NCBI RefSeq assembly: GCF_024139115.2
Contig: NW_026942444.1
Span: 62,001-126,000, forward strand
Length of the DNA: 64,000 bases
Direction: 5' to 3'
Source: Armigeres subalbatus
Taxonomy: Eukaryota; Arthropoda; Insecta; Diptera; Culicidae
Positions 1-11,015 of this stretch are shown here, piece by piece; within the stretch, counting starts at the first letter, position 1, and each line of letters begins with the position of its first letter. The position numbers were made by a program, and so were the translations under genes. The notes below the pieces were generated by a model. That model ran no database searches, was not told the origin of the DNA, and was given only the letters and a program-made list of their open reading frames with translations.

Positions 1-464
1 CTTTGACGCAAACCGCAAACGCTTGAAGCACACGCAAACGCATAAAGCGTTTTCCACAAAACAAAAACAAAAATTTAATTCACGCAAAAATGGCAGCCAA
101 AGTTTGTTCGGATCGGAAGTAATCTCCGCTAAACAGTTGAAAAATCATCCGCGTTTGGTTTGTTCCGTGATAAAATTACTCACAATAGAGTCGCGTTAAC
201 CATCCGGATTTGTTACTGAGGGCAACATCAGGAAATTTTCAGTGAATTTTGCGGAAAAAATCAATGTGTTGTGTCTGACTTCCTGGAAGCTGCAGCAGAG
301 ACATGAGCGAAGATTCGACGCCGAAAAATCAATAAAAAGTGTACCGAAACTTGCCCCCCTTTCTGTGGATTGCTGTTCAATGAAAATTTCAATTGGTTTG
401 TGCTGAAGTGTGCTAGATTGCAACGTGATTTGAAATTGCAAATTTACATCAAGTCTTAAGCATA
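1..464 (+). other. 5' leader / upstream region of the CCDC102A-like gene
   Basis: Sequence upstream of the first coding ATG. No intron or TSS can be placed with confidence, so it may be promoter plus 5' UTR. Short upstream ORFs are present, for example ATG at 303 ending at a TAA about 11 codons later. No transposon signature is seen. Assignment as leader is inferred from its position directly before the coding exon. Confidence 0.5.
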
Positions 465-560
465 ATGTCTCAAAGTGCTCCTCGAAGACATCCACCCAGC
501 GGAGGCAATCCGGAGGTCATGTCGGCGAAATTCGGTGACACCGAATGGGAAGCACGAGAG
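465..560 (+). CDS. CCDC102A: CCDC102A-like coiled-coil protein, exon 1 (residues 1-32)
   Basis: First coding exon: ATG at 465, 32 codons, ending at a GT donor (gtaagt at 561) in phase 0. It encodes a short Pro/Gly/Ser-rich N-terminus followed by FGDTEWEAREL-type sequence (here ...FGDTEWEARE). In CCDC102 proteins this WE-x-x-E segment immediately precedes the first conserved block, and exon 2 continues exactly there, which supports both the start and the splice. The exon lies over 45 kb from exon 2. A second in-frame ATG at codon 19 is possible, but the upstream one is the first ATG of the long frame. Function: CCDC102A is a poorly characterised coiled-coil protein, reported around centrosomes in vertebrates; that role here is by homology only. 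Confidence 0.8.
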
Positions 561-730
561 GTAAGTGCACCCTTTAGAAACGCCATATTTTGAAATTTGG
601 TTTATTAATTCGCAAGACCTGTGTCCTGTTGTCCTGTTAACAGATTGCTGCACACTCAAAAATGTTAACTTTAGTTCAAAATCATAAGAATTTGTTTACA
701 GTTATTGTTTTTATTTGTAATTTATTGTAG

Positions 731-895
731 GAGTCGAGTCGATTCAAGTACGAGACACTGAAGACGACCTTACTGTTGAGGTCGAAATACGTATATGTCA
801 AGGTACAATTAAGTGGTGGAATTAAATGGGATTGTACAAACTCGTCTTATGACAAGTGAAGACATTCTACTAAAATGCTCAAAATAATTTTCTTA
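731..895 (+). repeat. Single-arm copy of a Penelope-LTR-like repeat with a hammerhead-like motif
   Basis: The ~165-bp block matches, with scattered differences, one arm of the palindromic element at 27562-27840, including its distal end (ctcaaaataattttctta). At 754-799 it can fold as stem I (GACA/TGTC), core CTGAAGA, stem II (GACC/GGTC), GAAA and a minimal stem III (ATAC/GTAT). This resembles a type I hammerhead, apart from one extra C after the CUGANGA-like core. Hammerheads of this minimal kind are known from Penelope-like elements; membership in that class is inference. Confidence 0.5.
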
Positions 896-1689
896 ACTTT
901 TTATAATTGACCATTCCCGTAAAAAAAATAATCTCTTTTTATTGTCTCAGTCGATTCTTTGGCTTATTTAAGGTCAACTTTTCCGAAGAACCCATATTTT
1001 TTTATGTCTCTAACTATTTTAAAACTCAAAAACAAAAATCGAAAAAGTTGGATTTCATTTGTAGAAGGTCAGATAATATATTCAACGAAAAACAACATCG
1101 ACAATACGAAGTGTCCTCTTTATAAACTGAACAGACCGAATTCCGTTGGTTTTGTAAAATATTACAAAAATCGATACTATGCTGATGTCATATTAGAAAT
1201 TTGGAGACAGTACTCGTCGATAGAAAATCCTTCCGCACGCGATGGCATATGAGCAAATCAAACCACCTTCCTTTTACCAGTGGACATATATCAGCTTCCA
1301 CACTGATATCCTTCCTTCCCCCTTCATACGGGAGTTTGGCAGAAGGAAGGTCGTGCGATACGTGCCATAACAAATATTGCCCTCCGCTCGCTTTCAAATC
1401 GACTTCTATAAAAACATTCTTCATGCCTGCCGTATCCTAACGGAACCATCAATTCTCTAATTTCGCCTCTAATTATTCTATCATAAACATGTACGTCTAA
1501 GTTTGGAAGATGATATTAGCATTTCCATTCCATATCATTGTAAATCGATACTATGCCGTGGAAAATCTATGTAGAACACCCGCAAACAACAATGATTTTC
1601 AATTTTTCATGAAATAATTTCCATCGCCTGTGGTTTATTATGAATCGGAGTACCTGTCAAGGATTCTGTTAGCCTTTACGACAAGAAAT

Positions 1690-1790
1690 ACAGATATGTT
1701 CCGCTTTTATCAACACGGTCCTTGAGTCTCAGTTGATAAAATCGGAACAGTGACAAAATCGGAATAATTTTCTTAGACGATTTTTTTAGC
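1690..1790. repeat. ATAAAATCGGAAC repeat fragment
   Basis: Contains 'gataaaatcggaac' and 'gacaaaatcggaat' units spaced about 15 bp apart. The same units recur at 24720-24975. Probably a dispersed repeat with internal short tandem units; family unknown. Confidence 0.35.
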
Positions 1791-1952
1791 TAGAGTTTTA
1801 GTAAAAATGATTTATTGCTGGGAAAATGTAAGATTTTCAGATTCTAACATTTTTAAATGCCAAGGGACTGTCCATAAACCACGTGAACATTCGAGGCAAG
1901 GGTTAGTGAAAAGACATAGGAATGATGTTCCTGGCAAGTAAGGAGTGCATCA

Positions 1953-2122
1953 AGGGAACGTCCATAAATGATGTTACGCCAACGTTAATTATGTTCAATC
2001 CTTCCACCCTTCATTGTTCAACTTTTTGTATGAAATTTCTAATAAATTGATATGAATAGTCACACTTTTAGAAACCCTCTCCTTCCTACTAACAGCGTGA
2101 CGTAATTTATGGACGTTCTGTA
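1953..2122. mobile_element. MITE of the AGGGA..TCCAT..TTACG type
   Basis: Terminal sequences AGGGAACGTCCATAAATGAT and the inverse of GTAATTTATGGACGTTCT form imperfect inverted repeats around ~170 bp. The same terminal pattern recurs at 52085-52250, which has a clear TAA duplication. Related half-sequence lies just upstream at 1863-1890. The right boundary is approximate. Confidence 0.5.
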
Positions 2123-2339
2123 AAGTGACATCCGTTGATAACGTAACAATAAATTTTTAAATATTTGACCTCCTTAACCCTTTCGGGACGATTGGGTCAT
2201 ATAAAGCTTGATCCCCTTAGAATTTGGCCGCACGAAATTAGACATTTCGTTGCCGAAAAAGTTCATAAAAAGGTGGGTCAAGTTTTATTATACAGGGAAT
2301 TTAATAAACTTTGAACGAAAAAATATCAAAAAATGATTC

Positions 2340-2548
2340 ATTGGCATTTTGGATGAAATCTCGGCCTTTTCTCTCAATACCACTCGTTATTTTTTGCACA
2401 GTAGAACGGTCAACTCAATCTGTCATTTTTTCACATCACTTCTCCATATAAGACGGTTTTCTGATTGTTTTGCACCATTTCTTAAGTTTCTCTATGATAA
2501 TTGCCTAATATTTTTCGTTGGGACGAAAATTTGGGCATTTTAGTGGGT
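2340..2548 (-). pseudogene. DD37E mariner-like transposase remnant, piece 4 (C-terminus)
   Basis: On the - strand this encodes a segment reading NPLKCPNFRPNEKYW, followed by about 50 residues of degenerate C-terminus with stops. It is the third catalytic-residue region of an IS630/Tc1/mariner transposase (Glu in RPNEKYW). It directly continues piece 3 once the Jockey-type element at 2563-7768 and one copy of its 14-bp target duplication are subtracted. A TAG follows two codons after the Glu, so the gene is dead. The C-terminal boundary is approximate and no terminal inverted repeat was identified. Confidence 0.7.
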
Positions 2549-3449
2549 TGATAGTTTTTTCATTTCATTTCATTTCATTTTTATTTTTCTTTACATAACG
2601 GTTACATTGCAGAGTTTTGATATATCTTGCAGCTGCATCATAAGTTCATTATACACTGTCTTGGAAAATAGCTTTTAGTTTACATTAATTGAGCATTACA
2701 CTGATAGGAAAAAGTTTTGACAAAAAAAAACCTAAAAGTCAGAATCTGTTTCTTAAACTATCTATGCTATTATCACAGTCTTGGATTTAATGCTTCAATC
2801 AGAGGATTTGAAGAAGTTTGACAGGAAGTCCGAAATCTGGCTGATGTTCTTTCGATGAATGTTGTTAACGGTTCCACCTCAGCTATATTATGCAGTTCAT
2901 CCGTTCGGAAATGCGGAGGCAAGGCGAAGATCATTTTCAACAGTTTATTTTGTTTTGTTTGTAGTCGTTTAAGGTGACTTTTTGCGCAGTTTTGCCAAAC
3001 CGGCGATCCATAGGTAGCACTGGTCGAAAAATGCATTTGAATAACAGTAGCTTGTTGGCTGGTTGCAGAGCTGATCTTCTATTGATGAGTGGATATAGTG
3101 ACTTTACCAGACCGTTTACCTTAGCTATACTTTGGTCGATGTGCTTAGAAAATAGTAGTTTCTGATCTAGGGTTAAGCCTAGGTATTTACCTTCCTTCGT
3201 CCATGTGACTGGAACTCCATTAATTTTTACCTTTGTTGAGGGAAAACGATGGGCAGCCCTTCTCTTAGTGAAAAAGATAACTTGGGTTTTCGCTGGATTG
3301 ATTTTAATCTTCCACCGGTGTTGAAACTGCTCCAGTTTGTTTTGTGCGTGCTGTAGTTTAGTAGTCACTATCTTGGCATCTTCATCACTACTAAGGTACC
3401 CAGTATCATCAGCAAAAAAGAAATAGGAAACGTCTTCCACCATGTCGAC

Positions 3450-3887
3450 CCCAGACAACCACACATCGCATAAGAATGCACGATCAAAATCGTTTACCGA
3501 TCCAAGTTTCATCAGATTCGCATTGTTGTGCAAAGCTCATCAGTTTATTTATAAATTTTCCCGCACAGTAGGCTATTTTACGAGTTTATTCCAGCTTCAT
3601 TTGTTGACATCGCATATTCCTGCAATCAAACTCACATGAAATCGGATTATCTGTCAAACAGAGTTTGTTATCACAAACTACATCGCAATGCATAACGAAC
3701 AAACTCGCATAAAAATCGTGCACATCGCATACACTTCCGTGCAACGTCGGATAAGAAATACACTTATATCGCCTCCACTTTTGTACGTAAAAAGTGTTTT
3801 CGCGACTGGTAAGCGATGAAATTTGTGCGCATAGGCATCGCATAACAGAAAAACAATTCTATTATGCATGCATTCTGGTTGTCTGGG
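3450..3887. mobile_element. MITE, CCCAGACAACCA terminal inverted repeats
   Basis: 438-bp element with perfect 12-bp TIRs (CCCAGACAACCA / TGGTTGTCTGGG), flanked by AC at 3448-3449 and 3888-3889. This is a 2-bp duplication, or 3 bp (GAC) if the boundary is shifted one base. Removing it with one dinucleotide copy keeps the RT reading frame. A smaller relative with TIR CCCAGCCAACAC lies at 57168-57314. The two share internal words such as 'cgcctccac'. It has no coding capacity. Confidence 0.75.
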
Positions 3888-3928
3888 ACGTCACTAGTGA
3901 ACACGTTGTACAATGTTGGGCTCAGGAC

Positions 3929-4410
3929 CAGGGCTGTGCAATGTCAGGATGCTCTTTGTACATTCATAGAAAACTTAAAATGATACTCTTTCTATATGGC
4001 TAACCATCATTGCACAAAGAGCGTCCAAGACAACCAAATGGAACGACGCTCGTGCTGATGAACAGCATGCGAAAATGTGTATCCCCGCTGCTCAAGATAT
4101 TGTGTTCTATGCTTTGCATTAATTTTCACACGATTAGCTTTATATGTGTGCACGGCCCAATGGCAATACAACTGCAAAATGATGGTGATGAGTATCTTTT
4201 CGAAGGCAAGTGAAATGATGGTCCTGTATCGTGCCACTCTTTTATATTTTGGAGAATGATGGAAGAAGCAAATCCGATCATTTCAATAGGCATGTCACAA
4301 TAAATAGCTTTGTGTTACTATGATGGTTGAAGAGAGTGTGTAATGCAGAAGAATAAGCGTGTCTATATCAGGGTGTTAAAAGGTGTTGATGGTGATGGTG
4401 CACAGCACTG
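3929..4410. mobile_element. hAT-type MITE
   Basis: 482-bp element with imperfect TIRs (CAGGGCTGTGCA left, CAGTGCTGTGCA inverted right) and an exact 8-bp target-site duplication CTCAGGAC (3921-3928 and 4411-4418). An 8-bp duplication and CAG termini are the hAT hallmark. The insertion splits the RT codons for LSP. Precise removal restores GSVLSPTLYN. No transposase ORF is present. Confidence 0.85.
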
Positions 4411-6556
4411 CTCAGGACTGACCCCTGCGGTAGACCAAAAGGAATATCGTGACCATCCGAAAAAGTTCCATTCAAATGTACACGGTAGCGCCTGTTTGTA
4501 AGGAATGATTTTACAATTTTGCTTAGGTATGTTGGGCAACCGGATAAGTGGAGCTTGTGTATCACAGCATCGTGCCAAACGGAATCGTACGCTTTTTCGA
4601 CATCTAATAAGACCACTCCAGTCGATTTTTTCCCTTCAAATCCGGCTTCAATTTGTTTGGTCATCCGCATAAGTTGATGATACGTCGAATGTCCAGGTTT
4701 GAACCCAAACTGTTCATTGGGGACAATTTGAGAGCTATCTAGATGGGTGTTCAGTCGTTTGAGAATAATTCTTTCCAGGATTTTGCTGACTCCGCTTAAT
4801 AGACTTATTGGTCGATAGTTATTTGGTAGAGTTATATCCTTATTCTGTTTAGGAATTGGTACGACTGTAGCGGTTCTCCAAACTTCTGGGAAGTATCCAA
4901 TCTTTAGGCAAGCATTGAATACTTTACAAAGGAATACTAATCCTTTGCGTGGCAAATGTTTGAGCTGTACATTTCTTACTCCGTCTTGCCCTGGTGATTT
5001 CCGGCGCTTCAGATTTCGGATAATAGTGCTAATTTCACGAGGCTTGCAAAAAGTTGAGGGGTCTTCATTATTGTTGTTCATACCTGTGATTTCCATTATC
5101 GATTGGTTTACTTCAGCGGTCGTGTCTGGATCTCCACCCAGGGTATTGTTGTGTGATTCAGCAAACGTTTCTGCCAGGACTTTTACTTTTTCAGCGTTTG
5201 TCACCACCAGCTTGTTTCCACTCTTCAACGGAGGTTGATATTTTACAGCATTTCGCAGGCTTCGGCTTATACTCCAAAACTTATCACTACTGTTGGTTAG
5301 GTTGCGAATTGTTGTGTCAAAGTTCCTGTACTTGAATAGCGCACATTCTTCTCGAATTCTGATGTTCAGCTCATTGACTATCGACCGTAGATACGGATCT
5401 CTACTTCGATAGTATTGGCGGCGTCGTATGTTCCTCAGTCGAATAAGAAGTCTGATGTTTTCTGGTAGTTCTTCTTTGCGTGTGGTCCGTGCCAGCAGTG
5501 GAACTGAAACCCTCTCTGCTTCTGCTAGTGTGGTGGAGAAGATTGTTATGGCATCGTCGATCTGCTCTTCGGATTCTAGGTTGTTGATTAGGGTTGTTGT
5601 GACGTCTAAGTTTTCATATACGAAATTGGAGAAGTGACGCCAATCAGCTTGACGATAATTTCTGTACTTCACAGTTTCAAAGCAGAACGATGAATTTGCG
5701 TTTAGAGTAAAAGTTACAGGTAAGTGGTCCGAGGATAATTCTTCGAATACTTCAGGCACCGTCATTCCAATTCGATTGTTTGAGAGCACCAAGTCAAGAG
5801 TAGATGGGCTACCCCTACCTTGTGGGATACGAGTAAACTTCTCAGGATAGTGAATGTACACATTCCGGCTTTCACATTCATTGAACAGCAAGCGGCCGGC
5901 TTTGTTCATTTTGCTGCAATTCCATGATCTGTGACGAGCATTTAAGTCTCCAATAACAAAAAATGGCTCATCAAACGATACAAGTCGACGGATATCCCTT
6001 TTGAATTGATGTAGTGCTTGACTATTTGAAGATCCCGGAAAATATGTGGCAATTATATGCACTTGAACGGTGTCAGTCTTGACTACCACGCCTGCGGTTT
6101 CTACGATTGTAGTTTGGATTTCTAGTTGTTTAAACTGAATACCCTTACGAACGAACTGTTTCTATCAACTCTAATACAAGCAAATTGGTCATTATATATT
6201 GGAATCACTGGAGATAGCCATGTCTCAGTAACAACAGCAACATCTATTTCGTGTCTGTCAAGAAAGTCGAAAAATTCAAATGTTTTACCACGTATGGAAC
6301 GACTGTTCCAGTTAAGTACTTTAAGTGTGGTTTGATTATACATTGTTATACACATATTTCAAGGTAACCTCAGATAGAGCTGCGAATTGCATTTCCTTAG
6401 TGCGGCATTCCGAAAGCCGGACGAACAGTTCTCTTGCCAGGTTTAGAAACTCAATAAGAGTGGAGTTGGCTTTGCGTTGATGGAGTTGGATTCAATTTCA
6501 GGGCTTCAGCATAGTCGTATGATGATATGAATGACCGGCTCTTTCCTAGAGCTGGG

Positions 6557-7749
6557 TTAGGATTCCGATTCGCCATTCTTTCCTTTGTTGCAGTGCTTCG
6601 ATGTAGCGTTTCCTTTGTGGGAATCCTTTGTAGTTTGCAATATTATTTTGACTGCAGTTTGCGCAGTTTCTCTTGTTTGAGGGGTGTTGGTGTCTAGATC
6701 TTTCCTCGATGATAGTAAGCACTCACTAGTTCGATGTCGTTCTCCACATTTAACACATTTCGCTTCCATATTGCAATGTCGCATTCCGTGGCCGAACTGT
6801 TGGCATCTGAAACATTAAACAGCGTCCGTGGTTTTACGAGAATAATGTTGCCATCCAACAATCACGTGACCAGCGATTCTTGCAGCCGAATGGATCCTTT
6901 AGCGAATGACAGAAGATAAAGCGCGTTTTCTCCGGTTTTGGAAGCGTGCAACACCTTCACATTTAACGGTGTTATTCCTTCAGTTTCCAATTCTGTTTGA
7001 ATTTCACTCAAATCGAGAAGCGGCAACCCAAAAAGCACAAATTTTACCGGTATTTCATCGCTTGTTCCATGAGTGTAGAATTGGATATTAGCGGTTTTTA
7101 TTGCATCAATCACAGTAAGAAAGTGTTCCTTGTTGATCATTTGGATCCTGATGGTACCATCTTTTATCCGCAATTTGTATTCGGAACATTCGACACTCAA
7201 CGACACCATGATGTTGTTGATGTCCATAACACTCTTCCCATACACTATGATCGGTGGACAACGTATTTTAATCCTCGGGGGGGATTGAACATTTGCAGCA
7301 TTTGTAGCATCAACAGCAGCACCATCACCAGCAACAGCAGCAGCAGCAGCGGTATTTTGCGTGTTTTGATCCATGGAGAGTAGATCAAATTCATTTTGTG
7401 TAGGCACATTCACCACGGTGCTATCATCATTTATTGCCATCTCGACGATTGATTGTACGTACTGCGGTGAATGCATGCCGCTATTCTTCCTTTGTTGGAT
7501 GAGGTTGTCTTGCACATGTCCATGCGGTGTCAACAAGCTATTGTTAACCATAGTGTTGATTTCATTTGACGAAAGTCGCATTTTATTTTTTTCGTAATTC
7601 CTCCGAATCATGGTGGAGGACGGTCCAGATTGCACATTCGCGACGTTCGCGACATGACTCTGCTTTGGTTTACCCAGGATGTGTCTAGGCGATAAACTTG
7701 GATGAATACGATAAAATCGAGTGTGTAGAAAAAACGAAGTCTGTACCAC
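6557..7749 (-). pseudogene. Jockey-type ORF1 (gag-like, CCHC fingers)
   Basis: The long frame at 7749-6862 carries an Ala/Gln-rich stretch (encoded by CAG/CTG repeats near 7313-7352) and the ORF1 core, with FVLFGLPLLDLSEI-like sequence typical of Jockey gag. After a frame break near 6860-6784 it continues with MRHCNMEAKCVKCGERHRTSEC, a CCHC-type zinc knuckle. ORF1 proteins bind the element RNA in ribonucleoprotein particles. It is disrupted and probably non-functional. Confidence 0.75.
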
Positions 7750-7782
7750 TTGACGGTCTGACTTGTACTGATAGTTTTTTCA

Positions 7783-7828
7783 ATAACATCATTATCATTC
7801 GGTTTATACCATTCTATAACATCCCGTC
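7783..7828 (-). pseudogene. DD37E transposase remnant, piece 3
   Basis: Only ~46 bp survive between two retrotransposon insertions. Together with the shared target duplications they encode HYRRDVIEWYKPNDNDVIEK. This fits between WPDLTSCHY (piece 2) and TINPLKCPN (piece 4) without a frame break. The segment is too short to see without subtracting the neighbouring elements. Confidence 0.75.
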
Positions 7829-8082
7829 TGTAATGGCAGCTTTTTTTTTTTTTTTTTTTTTTAACTAATTTTATTTGCTACTTATCTAATACATGCATTC
7901 ATCTCTTAGACTAGGTGTTCCGTGTTTTCTTAACACTATCATCCTTATTTGCTATGTTACGCTTTTAGTTATTATTAATACATTTCAATTGCCTCTGGCA
8001 GTTAGGTTTTTTCCTCTAGTTAAATTGAACCATGTAGGAATTACAATATTTTAAACTTAAACTAAACTTAACCTATTTTATA

Positions 8083-10873
8083 CTAAGGGTACAAGGAGTT
8101 AATCGTTGCACTAGAAGATTGCAACGATTTTTGTCTAAAATTGGAAATTATTTTGTTGGACATATGTTGCAATGTCTCAATATTAGAAATTCTATGAAGT
8201 TCATTGGTACTATACCACGGAGGCAACTTCAGAATCATTTTCAAAATTTTATTTTGAATCCTCTGGAGTGCCTTCTTTCTGGTATTGCAGCAACTAGTCC
8301 ATATTGGCACAGCATACAACATGGCAGGTCTAAAAATTTGTTTGTAAATCAAAAGTTTGTTCTTAAGACAAAGTTTCGATTTTCTGTTTATAAGTGGATA
8401 TAGGCACTTAATATATTTGTTACATTTGGCTTGAAGGCCTTCAATGTGATTTTTAAAAGTTAATTTTTGATCTAGCAGAAGTCCTAAATATTTAGCTTCG
8501 CTAGACCAATTAATTGGAACCCCATTCATAGTGACAATATGTCTGCTAGAAGGTTTCAAATAAGAAGCTCTCGGCTTATGTGGGAAAATTATAAGCTGAG
8601 TTTTGGAAGCATTCGGGAAATTTTCCATTTTGCAAGTAAGTGGAGAAAATATCCAAACTTTTTGCAATCTACTACAAATGACACGAAGGCTTCGCCCTTT
8701 GGCTGAAAGGCCCGTGTCATCTGCAAACAAAGATTTTGACACCCTGGTGGTAAATCAGGTAAGTCAGAAGTAAAAATGTTATACAATATGGGCCCCAGTA
8801 TGCTGCCTTGGGGACACCAGCCCTTACAGGTAATCTATAAGATTTAGTATTCTGATAGTTTACCTGCAGTGAGCGATCTGATAAATAATTTTGGATCAGT
8901 TTAATGATGTACAGAGGAAAATTAAAATTAATCAATTTTGCAATCAAACCTTCATGCCAAACACTGTCAAATGCTTTCTCTATATCAAGAAGAGCAACTC
9001 CAGTCGAATATCCTTCAGATTTGTTGAGCTGAATTAAGTTCGTAACTCTTAATAACTGATGAGTGGTTGAATGCCCATGGCGAAAACCAAATTGCTCATC
9101 AGCAAAAATAGAATTGTCATTAATATGAACCATCATTCTATTTAAAATAATCTTTTCAAACAGTTTGCTTATTGAAGAAAGCAAACTGATTGGGCGATAA
9201 CTAGAAGCCTCAGCTGGATTTTTGTCCGGCTTCAAAATTGGAACAACTTTGGCGTTTTTCCATTTATCTGGAAAGTATGCCAATTGAAAACATTTGTTAA
9301 ATAAATTAACCAAAAGGATAAAGAGCTCTCAGGAAGTTTTTGATAAGTATGTAGAAAATACCATCATCACCCAGGGGCTTTCATATTTTTAAATTTTCTA
9401 GTAATAGATCTCACTTCATCCAGATTGGTACCCAACGAAGGGTCAAAAACATTCTCTTGATTGAGAATGTCGTCGAAGCCCCGTGTAACCTGATCCTCAA
9501 TTGGACTAGTGGGTCCTTGATTAAAATTATGGGCGCTCTCAAACTGCTGAGCAAGTTTTTGAGCCTTTTCGCCATTTGTTAATAAAATTTTATTTCCCTC
9601 TTTAAGCGCTGGAATTGGCTTTTGAGGTTTTTTAAGAATTTTTGTCAATTTCCAAAAGGGTTTCGAACTGGGATCCAACTTCGAGACATTATTCTCAAAG
9701 TTGGTATTTCTCAGAATAGCGAAACGTTTTTTAATTTCATTTTGCAAATCTCGCCAAATAACTTTCAACGCGGGATCGCGAGTTTTTTTGGTATTGCCTT
9801 CTTCTCACATTTTTAAGACGGATCAGTAGCTGAAGATCGTCGTCAATAATAATGGAGTTGAATTTAACTTCACATTTCGGAATTGCAATGCCTCTGGCTT
9901 CGACAATTAAATTTGTCAAAGATACGAGAGCATTATCAATATCACTTTTGGTATCGAGAGGAATATCAACATCAAAATTCCTATCGATATACGTTTTATA
10001 TAAATCCCAATCAGCTCTATGATAATTAAAAGTAGAGCTGATTGGATTATAAATGGCTTCTTGTGAGATTTCAAATGTCACAGGAAGGTGATCAGAGTCA
10101 AAGTCAGCATGAGTTACCAATTGGCCACACAGCTGACTTGAATCCGTTAAAACTAAATCAATTGTAGAAGGATTTCGACTGGAAGAAAAACAAGTTGGTC
10201 CATTGGGATATTGAATAGTATAATATCCCGCAGAACAATCTTCAAATAAAATTTTACCATTGGAATTGCTTTGAGCATTATTCCATGAACGGTGTTTGGC
10301 ATTGAAGTCACCAATTACGAAGAATTTTGATTTGTTGCGAGTCAGAATTTGAAGATCAGCTTTCAACAAATTCTTTTGTTGCCCATTGCATTGAAAAGGC
10401 AAGTAGGCTGCAATGAAGGAAAATTGTCCAAAATTTGTTTCAACAGAAACTCCCAAGGTTTCAAAAACTTTGGTTTCAAACGAAGAAAATAATTTATGTT
10501 TGATACGTCTATTAATGACAATGGCGACCCCACCACAGGCGCTGTCAAGACGATCATTTCTGTAGATAAAATAGTTTGGATCTCTTTTAATGGAGAGTCC
10601 TGGTTTTAAATACGTTTCAGTTATAATGGCAATATGCACATTATGAACTGAAAGGAAGTTGAATAATTCATCTTCCTTACCCTTTAGAGAGCGGGCATTC
10701 CAATTTAGAACTTTCACACAATTATTTGGATCCATTGAAACGGAGTCCGATAACAATTTTTGTGTGTACTTTATACCAACCTGAACAGCTTCAGGAATGG
10801 TATTTGCTTTGAACATTGCATCAATCATGTGATGCAATTGTTCAGTTAAAAAATCAAAATCGGAAGCAGTCAT
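8083..10873 (-). pseudogene. Juan-like ORF2 (endonuclease + reverse transcriptase)
   Basis: The - strand reading begins near 10873 and includes LNWNARSLKGK, ITETYLKPG, GDFNAKHRSWN and SDHLPVTFE (APE endonuclease). After a break at ~9740 come the RT blocks SSYRPISLLSSISKL, LLDIEKAFDSVWHEGL and, across further frameshifts near 9310-9370 and 8720-8810, AGVP and FADDTG. The C-terminal region runs to ~8083. ORF2 supplies target-primed reverse transcription. This copy cannot make an intact protein. Confidence 0.85.
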
Positions 10874-11015
10874 GCTACCTGAATCGGCAACATGACCGTT
10901 ATTTTCCGTTGGGACATGGGTATAAACCTCATTTTGAGAAGAGAAATTTGGTCTACCAGCAGCGATGGTTGCATACGTAGGTACATTGGAAAATTGGAAT
11001 TTACTGAAGTGCTTG

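Larger units (their letters stand above)
2773..6355 (-). pseudogene. Jockey-type ORF2 (endonuclease + reverse transcriptase), interrupted
   Basis: The - strand reading starts near 6355 with the endonuclease motif LNWNSRSIRGK and TETWL. After a frame break at ~6090-6122 it continues with GDLNARHRSW and SDHLP (APE-type endonuclease). Then come the reverse transcriptase blocks SPGQDG, NNYRPISLL, LLDVEKAYDSVWH and FGLPQGSVLS. Two MITEs interrupt the RT: one exactly after the GSVLS motif (3929-4410), one before the catalytic FADDTG (3450-3887). Subtracting both, with one copy of each duplication, reconnects the frame through LSPTLYN to YFFFADD. The C-terminal part runs to about 2773. It is inactive because of the insertions and frame breaks. 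Confidence 0.85.
2563..7768 (-). mobile_element. Jockey-clade non-LTR retrotransposon, carrying two MITE insertions
   Basis: Complete insertion flanked by a 14-bp target-site duplication (TGATAGTTTTTTCA at 2549-2562 and 7769-7782). The 3' end (low coordinates) is a (TGAAA)n tail, written tttca on the + strand. From 5' to 3' on the - strand it holds a gag-like ORF1 with CCHC fingers, then ORF2 with APE endonuclease and reverse transcriptase. The length is 5206 bp, about 4.28 kb without the MITEs at 3450-3887 and 3929-4410. The 5' end lies only ~20 bp before the ORF1 frame, so a little 5' sequence may be missing. It sits inside the DD37E transposase remnant. Confidence 0.85.

Noticed and set aside
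4368..6089. Independent host gene of 573 codons
   Set aside because: It contains endonuclease and RT motifs of a Jockey element and ends artificially in a MITE (HHHHQHL reading).
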